In this document: one piece after another, positions 1 to 5,508 of the stretch
Position numbering within the stretch: the stretch's first letter is position 1
How the letters are laid out: each line of letters starts with the position of its first letter
Origin: Actinomycetota bacterium
GTDB taxonomy: Bacteria > Actinomycetota > Actinomycetes > Propionibacteriales > Propionibacteriaceae
Length of the DNA: 5,993 nucleotides
Direction of reading: 5' to 3'
NCBI GenBank assembly: GCA_016213595.1
Contig: JACRAA010000395.1
Location: forward strand, 1-5,993
Program-made: the position numbers and the translations under genes
The notes under the pieces: model-generated
Database searches by the model: none
What the model saw: the letters and a program-made list of their open reading frames with translations, nothing else
Told to the model about the DNA's origin: nothing

Positions 1-36
1 AGCCCCTCGCTGACCTCGCCCTCCGGCGTGGCTCCA

Positions 37-65
37 TTGCGCGTTCCTTGACGTAGGCATAGGAT
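37..65 (+). promoter_or_regulatory. Candidate sigma-70-type promoter for the zinc-ribbon gene
   Basis: A -35-like TTGCGC (37-42) and a -10-like TAGGAT (60-65) are separated by exactly 17 bases. TAGGAT fits the TANNNT pattern common in actinobacterial promoters; the -35 matches the consensus only in its TTG. Transcription would begin near 72, just at the left arm of the dyad at 73-92, giving a leader of about 20 nt to the first ATG or about 47 nt to the second. TTGACG at 48-53 is a better -35 on its own but is only 6 bases from TAGGAT, so it cannot pair with it. Inferred from sequence only. Confidence 0.4.
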
Positions 66-72
66 CGCCTTG

Positions 73-121
73 TCACAGTTGGGGGACTGTGATGCACAGT
101 CTTGGGGGGCACGTGCACATG
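73..121 (+). promoter_or_regulatory. Duplicated, self-complementary translation start region
   Basis: CACAGT occurs at 74-79 and 95-100, with its complement ACTGTG at 86-91 between them. The middle arm can pair left (7 bp, 73-79 with 86-92, loop TGGGGG) or right (7 bp, 85-91 with 95-101, loop ATG), but not both. Each CACAGT is followed by a G-run (81-85, 104-109) and then an in-frame ATG (92, 119), so the start region looks like an imperfect tandem duplication. An 8-bp palindrome GCACGTGC (109-116) lies just before the second ATG. It could act as an RNA switch on start choice or as a DNA operator; neither is shown. Confidence 0.45.
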
Positions 122-616
122 AATGACACAGCTGCGTTCTCCGGTCAGGCGTACAGCCGGCCGTTGCCTGGCAGTCCTAACTACACGACGCCTGTACCGG
201 TGGCGTGCCGCGCCTGTGGTTCGGCGATCCTGTACCCGCGACCGTGCCCGAAGTGCGGTGCGACCTCGACCTGGGTCTCCATGGAGACCGTCGTCGAGCC
301 GCCGCTCGGCACTGCGTGCTGGCACGTGCGCGAGGGCGACCCGTACGGCGTGGAGCGCTGGTGGGACGGCCACCAGTGGACGGCGCAGATCGTCGGCGGC
401 GAGAAGATGCGCTGGCTCGAGGATCTGAAGGCCCTGCCGGAGGAGTTCCGGACGCCCTACACGGCGGACCAGATCGAGCTCCTCACGAGGGAGGTCGAGC
501 GGATCGCGTGGGTGATCGACTCCGCGGGTCCTCCTTCAGCGCGGAAGGGCCGTAACAGGACCCAGACGCCTCCGCGCGAGCAGTCGTGGGTGTCCCGGCT
601 CCTCGGCCGTTCCTGA
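92..616 (+). CDS. Zinc-ribbon protein with DUF2510-like motif, function unknown
   Basis: A 174-residue soluble protein. Residues 39-55 hold CxxC-x9-CxxC (C39, C42, C52, C55), a typical zinc-ribbon metal site. Residues about 76-100 contain GDPYGVERWWDGHQWT, which resembles the core of DUF2510 (WWDG..WT), a short domain usually found at the N-terminus of actinobacterial membrane proteins. Here no membrane segment follows; the middle (about 105-145) looks helical and acidic, and the C-terminal 25 residues are basic and rich in Pro and Ser. The start is uncertain: GTG 89, ATG 92 and ATG 119 are in frame. ATG 92 has GGGGGA five bases upstream, ATG 119 has GGGGGG nine bases upstream. No function is assigned. 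Metal binding and a role in protein-protein contact are inferences from the motifs. Confidence 0.75.
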   Translation: MHSLGGHVHMNDTAAFSGQAYSRPLPGSPNYTTPVPVACRACGSAILYPRPCPKCGATSTWVSMETVVEPPLGTACWHVREGDPYGVERWWDGHQWTAQIVGGEKMRWLEDLKALPEEFRTPYTADQIELLTREVERIAWVIDSAGPPSARKGRNRTQTPPREQSWVSRLLGRS

Positions 617-657
617 CGCCGGACCTCCGCCTGGGTAGCCTTGGCGGTGTGATCCGG

Positions 658-855
658 ATGCCCAAGATGCCACAGGCGGCGACGCCGGGCGGGCAGCCTC
701 GGCCCACCGGGTTCACGCCTCCTGCAGATGAAACGGCTGACGCGTCCGTCCCCGGCGCGAGCCCGATGCCGGATGCCCCGGCTCCGCGGATGCCGGTCAG
801 CCCGGTAGCTCCCGCCCAGAGTCCCGACACGCCTGCGGACGAGCCCAGGGCGTAG
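658..855 (+). CDS. Doubtful small proline/alanine-rich ORF
   Basis: This 65-residue frame lies in the 288-base stretch (617-904) that otherwise has no gene. It is dominated by Pro, Ala, Met and Asp, with no recognisable domain, signal peptide or membrane segment. The frame stays open upstream into the zinc-ribbon gene, and GTG 649 is an alternative start. The only ribosome-binding candidate is a poor GGCGG at 643-647. Its third codon positions are less GC-rich than those of neighbouring genes (about 14 of 66 codons end in A or T). Its stop codon overlaps the first base of the 21-bp tandem repeat. It may be a degraded or chance frame; it is listed so the stretch is accounted for. Confidence 0.2.
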   Translation: MPKMPQAATPGGQPRPTGFTPPADETADASVPGASPMPDAPAPRMPVSPVAPAQSPDTPADEPRA

Positions 856-917
856 GGAGCAGCCACACGCCCTCCGGGAGCAGCTACCCGCTCTCCTCGA
901 ACAGCTACACGCCTTCC
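855..917. repeat. Three tandem 21-bp repeats over the Nudix stop codon
   Basis: Units lie at 855-875, 876-896 and 897-917. Units 1 and 2 match at 18 of 21 positions; units 1 and 3 at 16; units 2 and 3 at 15. The shared core is AGC(C/T)AC(A/C)CGC followed by TCC, and TCGAA at 918-922 begins a partial fourth unit. On the minus strand the period is seven codons: the Nudix stop TAG (907-905) sits in unit 3, a second in-frame TAG occupies the same place in unit 2, and unit 1 has TGG there. It lies between convergent genes. No U-tract terminator is evident. Confidence 0.75.
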
Positions 918-1321
918 TCGAAGTCGATGATCCGTGGCAGCAGCGTGACGAGCAGCGGCGCCAGCTCACCGGTCGGGCGGTCGAGCTCCAGCCAGCGCAG
1001 CTCGGCGATCTCTGCCGCGGGCAGGAGGGTGTCGCTCGCGCGGCCCGTCCACGCATAGACACCTGCCCGTACCGTCGTGTCGGGCTCGTTCGCCGCGACG
1101 TCGATATGCACGCCCCAGCTCTCGAGGTCGTCCTCGGCGAGCTCGAGGCCCACCTCCTCGGCGAGCTCGCGGATCGCGGCCGCGCGTAGGTCCTCGTCGG
1201 CTTCGGGCTTGCCCCCGGGGAGCATGAACCGCTTCGTCCCGGTCTTCCGAACGGTCAGCACGCGGCGCCTGCCGTCGAGCACGACGACCGCCGCGACCAC
1301 CACGACTGCCCCCGACGTCAC
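905..1321 (-). CDS. Nudix hydrolase family protein
   Basis: A 138-residue protein of typical single-domain Nudix length. The Nudix box GX5EX7REUXEEXGU is perfect at residues 37-59 (G37, E43, R51-E52-L53, E55-E56, G58-L59). It is preceded by the usual beta strand and MLPGG turn (33-37). The glutamates coordinate Mg2+ for hydrolysis of a nucleoside diphosphate linked to another group X. The substrate cannot be read from the sequence; RRRVLTVRKTGTKRFMLPGG resembles general MutT/NUDT-like housekeeping enzymes. The start chosen is GTG at 1321-1319, with AAGG eight bases upstream; the frame extends further to 1414 but without support and into the neighbour's leader. It is transcribed away from the AEC transporter and ends inside a 21-bp tandem repeat. 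Confidence 0.9.
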   Translation of the reverse strand: MTSGAVVVVAAVVVLDGRRRVLTVRKTGTKRFMLPGGKPEADEDLRAAAIRELAEEVGLELAEDDLESWGVHIDVAANEPDTTVRAGVYAWTGRASDTLLPAAEIAELRWLELDRPTGELAPLLVTLLPRIIDFEEGV

Positions 1322-1366
1322 GTCGTCGACCTTACCGGCGCCAACCCGTTGACCAGCGTCGTGCCT

Positions 1367-1409
1367 GACCGGCCTGCCGTGCCAGGATGTTCCGGCCGGT
1401 CCGGCACGG
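1367..1409. repeat. Two interlocked inverted repeats between divergent genes
   Basis: GACCGGCC (1367-1374) pairs with GGCCGGTC (1394-1401), and CCGTGCC (1377-1383) pairs with GGCACGG (1403-1409). The arms alternate A-B-A'-B', so as RNA they could form a pseudoknot-like fold or two competing stems; as DNA they are two overlapping dyads. The element lies in the 119-base gap between the Nudix and AEC transporter starts, ending 31 bases before the transporter ATG. An operator serving one or both genes is possible. GC-rich DNA produces such arms fairly often, so significance is modest. Confidence 0.4.
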
Positions 1410-1440
1410 TCCAACCTGAGTGAGAGCGAGGTGCGTTCGC

Positions 1441-2355
1441 ATGGGCGCGATCCTCGCGAAGGCGCTGTCGCTCGTCCTCATCGTCGGTATCGGCTTCGGC
1501 ATGAAGCGGCTGCGCTGGGTCAAGGCCGAGGACTTCTCGATGCTGTCCAAGATCGTGCTGCGCGTGACACTGCCGTGCGCGCTGGCGACCTCCTTCAACC
1601 AGTTCGAGATCGTGCCCGCCCTGCTCGGCCTGACGCTGCTCGGCTTCGTCGCCAACATCCTCCAGCAGGTGGTCGGCTACCTCCAGACCCGCAAGGGCAC
1701 GCCCGTGGAGAAGGCTTTCGGCATCCTGCACGGCGGCTCGTACAACATCGGCGCGTTCGCCCTGCCGTACGTGTCGGCCTTCATCGGGCCGGCCGCCATC
1801 GTGTACGCCTCGCTCTTCGACGTCGGCAACTCGCTGGCCACCGCGGGCGTGGGCCGGAGCGTTGCCCACGCCGTCGCGCGTCCCCACGTGAAGCAGACGC
1901 TGCTCTCCGTCGTGAAGCTGCTGTTCACGTCGCCCGTGTTCGACACGTACCTCGCGCTCGTGCTCATGCGCCTGCTCCACATCCAGCTCCCCAGCGTGGT
2001 CATCGGGTTCACCAGCCTCGTGGGGGCGGCCAACCCGTTCCTGGCCATGTTCATGATCGGCGTGGGCCTCGAGGTGGGCCTCCCCAGGCACCACCTGTCG
2101 ACGGCCGTGCGCGGGCTCGCCACCCGCTATGTGTTCTCCACTGCCATCGCGGCTGTCGTCTGGTTCCTGCTGCCGTTCCCCCACGCGGTCAGGGTCGTCG
2201 TCATCCTCGTCCTCTTCGCGCCGATCGCGTCGATGGTGCCGGGCTTCACCTCGGAGGTCGACGGCCACGTCGGGACGGCCACGTTCATGAACTCGGTGTC
2301 GATCCTCATCGCGATCGTCATGATGCCCACCCTGTACCTGTTGCTCTCCCCGTAG
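1441..2355 (+). CDS. AEC-family (auxin efflux carrier-like) membrane transporter
   Basis: A 304-residue, strongly hydrophobic protein, of the usual length for bacterial AEC permeases (BART superfamily). About ten membrane segments can be seen, roughly at residues 4-20, 36-52, 57-80, 101-116, 117-138, 155-180, 184-208, 226-244, 249-268 and 283-302. The conserved helix-breaking motif YNIGAFALPY is at 101-110, and the polar central loop at about 139-152 separates the two five-helix halves. Family members move small carboxylates such as malate or malonate, or amino-acid derivatives; the substrate here is not predictable. ATG 1441 is preferred because GCGAGG at 1426-1431 lies nine bases upstream; GTG 1420 adds seven residues but has no ribosome-binding site. 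It is divergent from the Nudix gene and appears monocistronic, as a 209-base gap follows. Confidence 0.9.
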   Translation: MGAILAKALSLVLIVGIGFGMKRLRWVKAEDFSMLSKIVLRVTLPCALATSFNQFEIVPALLGLTLLGFVANILQQVVGYLQTRKGTPVEKAFGILHGGSYNIGAFALPYVSAFIGPAAIVYASLFDVGNSLATAGVGRSVAHAVARPHVKQTLLSVVKLLFTSPVFDTYLALVLMRLLHIQLPSVVIGFTSLVGAANPFLAMFMIGVGLEVGLPRHHLSTAVRGLATRYVFSTAIAAVVWFLLPFPHAVRVVVILVLFAPIASMVPGFTSEVDGHVGTATFMNSVSILIAIVMMPTLYLLLSP

Positions 2356-2358
2356 ACG

Positions 2359-2393
2359 CGAGACCCTGCACTGCCCTCACAGGTCTCGGGCAG
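2359..2393 (+). terminator. Weak candidate terminator stem-loops after the transporter
   Basis: Immediately after the transporter stop, CGAGACC (2359-2365) is complementary to GGTCTCG (2382-2388) around a 16-nt loop. An alternative stem pairs CTGCCC (2371-2376) with GGGCAG (2388-2393). Neither is followed by a T-run, as is frequent in high-GC genomes, so intrinsic termination is only a possibility. Confidence 0.25.
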
Positions 2394-2433
2394 AAGGGGA
2401 GACGATTCCCCGGACCCCTACCCACACAGGTCT
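2374..2433. repeat. Pair of 13-bp direct repeats upstream of the esterase
   Basis: CCC(T/A)CACAGGTCT occurs at 2374-2386 and 2421-2433, 12 of 13 positions identical, with start points 47 bp apart. A palindrome CACCGGTG follows at 2436-2443. They lie in the 209-base gap between the transporter and the esterase and could be operator half-sites for the esterase, but the first copy also overlaps the candidate terminator stem. In the rest of this gap I see only a weak TAGGAA (2484-2489) with TTCCGT 17 bases before it as a possible promoter. Confidence 0.35.
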
Positions 2434-2564
2434 TTCACCGGTGTAGTTCGCTCGCGACCGTTCCGTCTCCCGGCGTGTCGTGATAGGAACGAAGGGCCTG
2501 ACAGCCGGTGCAGACCTCCCTGGGGCCTGGTGCCGGCTCCGGACCAGAACAAAGGAGTTCTGAC

Positions 2565-3851
2565 ATGTCCCGTCTGACTCGTCGTCGACTGCTCGCGGGG
2601 GGCGCCGGAGTGGCAGCGGTGGCCCTGCAGCCCGAGATCGCTCACGCAACAGCTCCCATCACATCGACCACCGTGCGCTTCAGTCTCAACGCCACTGTGC
2701 TCGACGGGGGCGAGCAGGTCACCTCCCTGACGCTCGACACGAGCGGCTTCGACATGATCGACCCCGCGAGCCTCACCAGCTCGACGTTCACCGTCCACGC
2801 GAAGGCCACCAGCCCGATCCCCGTCGTCCCCCCGGACCTCATCTTCAATGAGTACGACCTCGACCGCACCGTCACCGCCGCCCGGCTCGAGCACGGCAAG
2901 ATCATCCTCGACCTCGAGACGAGGGACCTGGCAACAGGTGGCGGCACGCTCGGCTACATCCTCAGCCTGGGACGCAACGTCCTGCTCAACCTCGTCTACA
3001 CGGTCACCCAGACCGTGCCCCTGCGGCTGCGGGCGAACCAGGCTCCGCTCATGATCCCCGGCTTCACCCAGGGGAAGCTGCACGACGCGGAGGTCGACGT
3101 GTACGGCCACCATCGGTCCGCGGACGGCATGAACTACCGGCTCTTCCTGCCCATACAGGGCGGTGGCGCTGACCGTCCCGTCGGTCGGGGCAAGCGTCCG
3201 CTGATCGTGTGGCTCCACGGTGGCGGGGAGGGCGGCTCCCTCGCCCACGGCTACTACGACAACGAGTCCCTGCTGCGGGCGAACCGAGGCGCACTGGGCT
3301 TCTCGACGCCCGAGGCCCAGCGGATCTTCGACGGCGCGTACGTCCTCGCTCCCCAGGCCGAGTCGTACTGGCTGGAGAACGGGCCGGCGTACGCACCGCG
3401 GGTACGGGCCATCATCGTCGACCTCCTCCATCGGTACCCGATCGACCCGGCACGGATCTACCTCGCGGGCTGCAGCAACGGTGGCTACCTCACGATGGAG
3501 ATGACCTCGCTGTACCCCGACCTGTTCGCGGCGGCCGTCCCGATCTGCGGCGTCGTCCGGAACTTCCCGACGCCGGGTGTGGACGTCCTGACCGACGACC
3601 AGCTCAAGGGGATCACGACGCCGACCTGGCTGGTGTGCGCGAAGAACGACACGACCGTGCCCCCCGTCGACAACTCAGAGGTGGCGGCCGCCCTCATCCC
3701 GCGCGCGATCTTCACCGAGTACGACATCGTCACCCGCAACGGGATCACCTACCCCGGCCACTGGTCGTGGATCTACGTGGCCCGCAACGACCCCACGTAC
3801 CGACGCAAGCACGTCTGGCAGTGGATGGCCTCGAAGGCGCTCCGCGTCTGA
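2565..3851 (+). CDS. Tat-exported alpha/beta-hydrolase, EstA/PHB-depolymerase-like esterase
   Basis: A 428-residue protein. The N-terminus carries a twin-arginine signal (TRRRLL at 5-10, hydrophobic stretch to about 22, probable cleavage after AHA at 26-28), so it is probably exported folded. Residues about 32-160 are beta-rich and resemble the Ig-like N-terminal domain of EstA-type esterases. The hydrolase domain spans about 175-428: oxyanion-hole region WLHGGG (216-221), nucleophile elbow GCSNGG (302-307, Ser304), likely acid Asp362 in AKNDTTVPP, and likely His399 in GHWSW. The likely activity is ester hydrolysis or peptidase-like cleavage outside the membrane; the substrate is unknown. The start is firm: AAAGGAG at 2551-2557 lies seven bases before ATG 2565. 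The gene stands alone, convergent with the kinase operon, and its TGA lies inside a 17-bp tandem repeat. Confidence 0.88.
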   Translation: MSRLTRRRLLAGGAGVAAVALQPEIAHATAPITSTTVRFSLNATVLDGGEQVTSLTLDTSGFDMIDPASLTSSTFTVHAKATSPIPVVPPDLIFNEYDLDRTVTAARLEHGKIILDLETRDLATGGGTLGYILSLGRNVLLNLVYTVTQTVPLRLRANQAPLMIPGFTQGKLHDAEVDVYGHHRSADGMNYRLFLPIQGGGADRPVGRGKRPLIVWLHGGGEGGSLAHGYYDNESLLRANRGALGFSTPEAQRIFDGAYVLAPQAESYWLENGPAYAPRVRAIIVDLLHRYPIDPARIYLAGCSNGGYLTMEMTSLYPDLFAAAVPICGVVRNFPTPGVDVLTDDQLKGITTPTWLVCAKNDTTVPPVDNSEVAAALIPRAIFTEYDIVTRNGITYPGHWSWIYVARNDPTYRRKHVWQWMASKALRV

Positions 3852-3905
3852 CACCTGTCCGGGTCTGGCAGCTGTCCGCATCTCGCGCCTGTCCGCGCCT
3901 TTCCT
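3838..3905. repeat. 17-bp tandem repeat spanning the esterase stop codon
   Basis: CTGTCCG recurs at 3855, 3872 and 3889, exactly 17 bp apart. Units are CTGTCCGGGTCTGGCAG (3855-3871), CTGTCCGCATCTCGCGC (3872-3888) and CTGTCCGCGCCTTTCCT (3889-3905). The preceding 17 bases, 3838-3854, match the first of these at 12 positions and contain the esterase TGA (3849-3851). The repeat therefore starts in the last codons and fills most of the 89-base gap between the convergent esterase and kinase genes. No classical terminator hairpin with a T-run was found there. Confidence 0.7.
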
Positions 3906-3940
3906 GACCAGTGACGGCTTTCCGTGACGTGCGCCCAGCC

Positions 3941-4612
3941 TCAGGCGCCGTCTCGCTCGGGCGTCCACGCCGGCCACTGCAGGACGCGGTCCGCGAGCTC
4001 GCGGTGCGTGGCGACCAGGCCCGCGTTGGCCTCGTCGGAGCCCAGCACGTGCGTACGGGCACGCTCGGGCGACTTGCCGAAGCGGACGTGCCGGGCGATG
4101 AGGCGCTCCACGCGTACGGACTCGTCCGGCGCCTCGAGGTACCAGACCACGTCGAGCTGCGACCTCGCCGACCGCCAGTCGGGGTGGAGGAGGTAGTTCC
4201 CCTCCGTGACGACCAGCCGTACCGACCTGGGCACGGGGATGGCGGCGTTCACCGGGTCCTCGATCTCGCGGCGGTACTCCGGCGCGTACACCACAGCCTC
4301 GTCCGCCCTGCGCAGCCGGGCCAGCAGCGCCCCGTACCCGTCAGCGTCGAAGGTGTCAGGGGCGCCGCGACGGGTGGCCCGCGCATCACCGGCGATGACG
4401 GACCTGGCCAGGTGGAACCCGTCCATGCCGACCGCGACCGCGACTCCCGGCGACGTCATGTTGACGGTGGCGACGAGCAGGCTCGCGAGCGTCGACTTGC
4501 CGGCCCCCGGCGCGCCGCAGATCCCGACGAGCGTACGGGTCCGTGTCCGCGCCAGGTCGAGAAGCTCCGCCGCGAGGAGGTCGACGTCGACGAGGTCGAC
4601 ATCGAGGCTCAT
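3941..4612 (-). CDS. P-loop nucleoside/nucleotide kinase family protein (YggC/uridine-kinase-like)
   Basis: A 223-residue cytosolic kinase. Walker A GAPGAGKS is at 33-40, MDGFH at 63-67, RRGAPDTFDADGY at 81-93, YAPEYRREIEDP at 109-120, the Walker B-like strand LVVTEGNYLL at 133-142, and the lid-like region RHVRFGKS with downstream SDEANA (192-197). This motif order is that of the PanK/uridine kinase/phosphoribulokinase superfamily, close to E. coli YggC and to the fructose kinase FrcK type. It should transfer phosphate from ATP to a small hydroxylated molecule; whether nucleoside or sugar cannot be told. ATG 4612 overlaps the SDR stop as ATGA, so translation is probably coupled and the genes form one operon. 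The first dozen residues are an Asp/Val/Leu repeat encoded by clustered GTCGAC. Confidence 0.9.
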   Translation of the reverse strand: MSLDVDLVDVDLLAAELLDLARTRTRTLVGICGAPGAGKSTLASLLVATVNMTSPGVAVAVGMDGFHLARSVIAGDARATRRGAPDTFDADGYGALLARLRRADEAVVYAPEYRREIEDPVNAAIPVPRSVRLVVTEGNYLLHPDWRSARSQLDVVWYLEAPDESVRVERLIARHVRFGKSPERARTHVLGSDEANAGLVATHRELADRVLQWPAWTPERDGA

Positions 4613-5430
4613 CGGACGAGGAGCTCGCTCGCCTCCAGGAACCGGTCGCCGAACGCGTCGTCGAGGGCCTGTTTCGGCGGCTCCTTGAGCTGGCGTTCCG
4701 TGTAGTACCCCCCGGGCTGCCAGTCGACGCCCGGGGTGGTCGTCGCCAACCAGACCAGGGTGTCCGCGCCCTGCTCAGGGGTGCGCATGACGCGCTTGCC
4801 GACAGCGGAGCTGTAGAACCGCTGCACCCACTGGCCGGCTGCCGCTCCGAAGGACGTCGCCACGACACCAGGGTGGAAGGAGACGGTGTTGATGCCGTCG
4901 GCGCCGTACCGACGCTGCATCGCTCTCGCGGTGACGATGTTCGCGAGCTTCGCAGCTCCGTACGCGCCGAAGGTGCTCCAGCCCTTCTCCTTGCCGAGGT
5001 CGCCGAGGTTGATCCTCGCCCGGAACGCCGCCCTGCTCGCCGTGAAGATGACGGTGCCCTCGCCGGCCTGCAGAGCGGGCAGCAGCTCCTCGGTGAGCAG
5101 GAGCGGAGCGAGGTGGTTGACCTGGAACGTCATCTCGTACCCGTCGTCGGTGACCTTCCGCGGGGCGAACACGCCGCCCGCGTTGTTCGCCAGCACGTCG
5201 ACCACGGGATGCGCCTCGACGAGCGCCTGGGCCAGCGCCCGTACCTCACTCAGCCGCGCGAAGTCACAGACGTGGTACTCGCAGCCGAGCCGTTCGCCGA
5301 CCTCGGCGATCTTGGCGGGGCTCCTGCCCACGAGGACGAGGCTGACGTCGGCCCGTCGGGAGAGTGCCTCGGCGGCTGCCCGCCCGATGCCGTCGCTGGC
5401 CCCGGTGATGACGATCGTGCGCTGGTTCAT
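4609..5430 (-). CDS. Short-chain dehydrogenase/reductase (retinol-dehydrogenase-like SDR)
   Basis: A 273-residue NAD(P)-dependent oxidoreductase of classical SDR layout. It has the cofactor motif TGASDGIG (9-16), GR at 35-36 after the second strand (Arg36 suggests NADPH preference), NNAG (82-85), and the catalytic set Asn105 in VNHLAP, Ser132, Tyr157 and Lys161 (YGAAK), with the HPG motif at 186-188. All catalytic residues are present, so it should be active. It resembles the retinol dehydrogenase/WWOX-like group common in actinobacteria, where the true substrate is usually unknown. ATG 5430 is chosen because AGGAAGG (5443-5437) lies six bases upstream and the Rossmann strand begins at once; the frame remains open to 5493 without support. 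It leads the operon with the downstream kinase (4-base overlap) and is divergent from the serC-like gene. Confidence 0.92.
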   Translation of the reverse strand: MNQRTIVITGASDGIGRAAAEALSRRADVSLVLVGRSPAKIAEVGERLGCEYHVCDFARLSEVRALAQALVEAHPVVDVLANNAGGVFAPRKVTDDGYEMTFQVNHLAPLLLTEELLPALQAGEGTVIFTASRAAFRARINLGDLGKEKGWSTFGAYGAAKLANIVTARAMQRRYGADGINTVSFHPGVVATSFGAAAGQWVQRFYSSAVGKRVMRTPEQGADTLVWLATTTPGVDWQPGGYYTERQLKEPPKQALDDAFGDRFLEASELLVR

Positions 5431-5445
5431 GGGTGTCCTTCCTGT

Positions 5446-5467
5446 GGCGCAACTGTAGGGGCGCAAC
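5446..5467. repeat. Short direct repeat between the SDR and serC-like starts
   Basis: GGCGCAAC occurs at 5446-5453 and 5460-5467, 14 bp apart, within the 78-base divergent gap. On the minus strand this reads GTTGCGCC twice, with TACAGT (5458-5453) between, which could be a -10 element for the SDR gene. A shared regulator site is conceivable; the evidence is thin. Confidence 0.25.
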
Positions 5468-5508
5468 CGAGTGGCGGGCAGCCCTGCCTCCAATGAGAGG
5501 ATGTCGCC

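Noticed and set aside
3..56. Open plus-strand frame from the left edge ending at TAG 54-56, possibly the tail of an upstream gene
   Set aside because: Only 17 codons with no recognisable motif. Minus-strand frames over the same bases are also open, so neither direction can be supported.
483..866. Minus-strand 127-codon frame after the Nudix gene
   Set aside because: Gly/Ala/Ser/Arg-rich, no motif, overlaps the end of the zinc-ribbon gene by 134 bases on the opposite strand; best explained as a GC-rich shadow.
855..917. CRISPR array
   Set aside because: The repeats are immediately adjacent, degenerate and without spacers.
1318..2268. Minus-strand 316-codon frame opposite the AEC transporter
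   Set aside because: Asp/Glu/Arg/His-rich composition typical of the antisense of a hydrophobic protein; the plus strand encodes a convincing transporter.
2418..3431. Minus-strand 337-codon frame opposite the esterase
   Set aside because: No domain signature, and it lies opposite a gene with a strong ribosome-binding site, signal peptide and catalytic motifs.
3913..3952. GACGGC/GCCGTC complementary arms as a bidirectional terminator between esterase and kinase
   Set aside because: Only 6 bp around a 28-base loop, without a T-run, and the right arm lies inside the kinase coding region.
4543..5496. Plus-strand 317-codon frame opposite the SDR gene
   Set aside because: Low-complexity Arg/Gly/Glu/Asp composition with no motif; the minus strand carries a full SDR with all catalytic residues.
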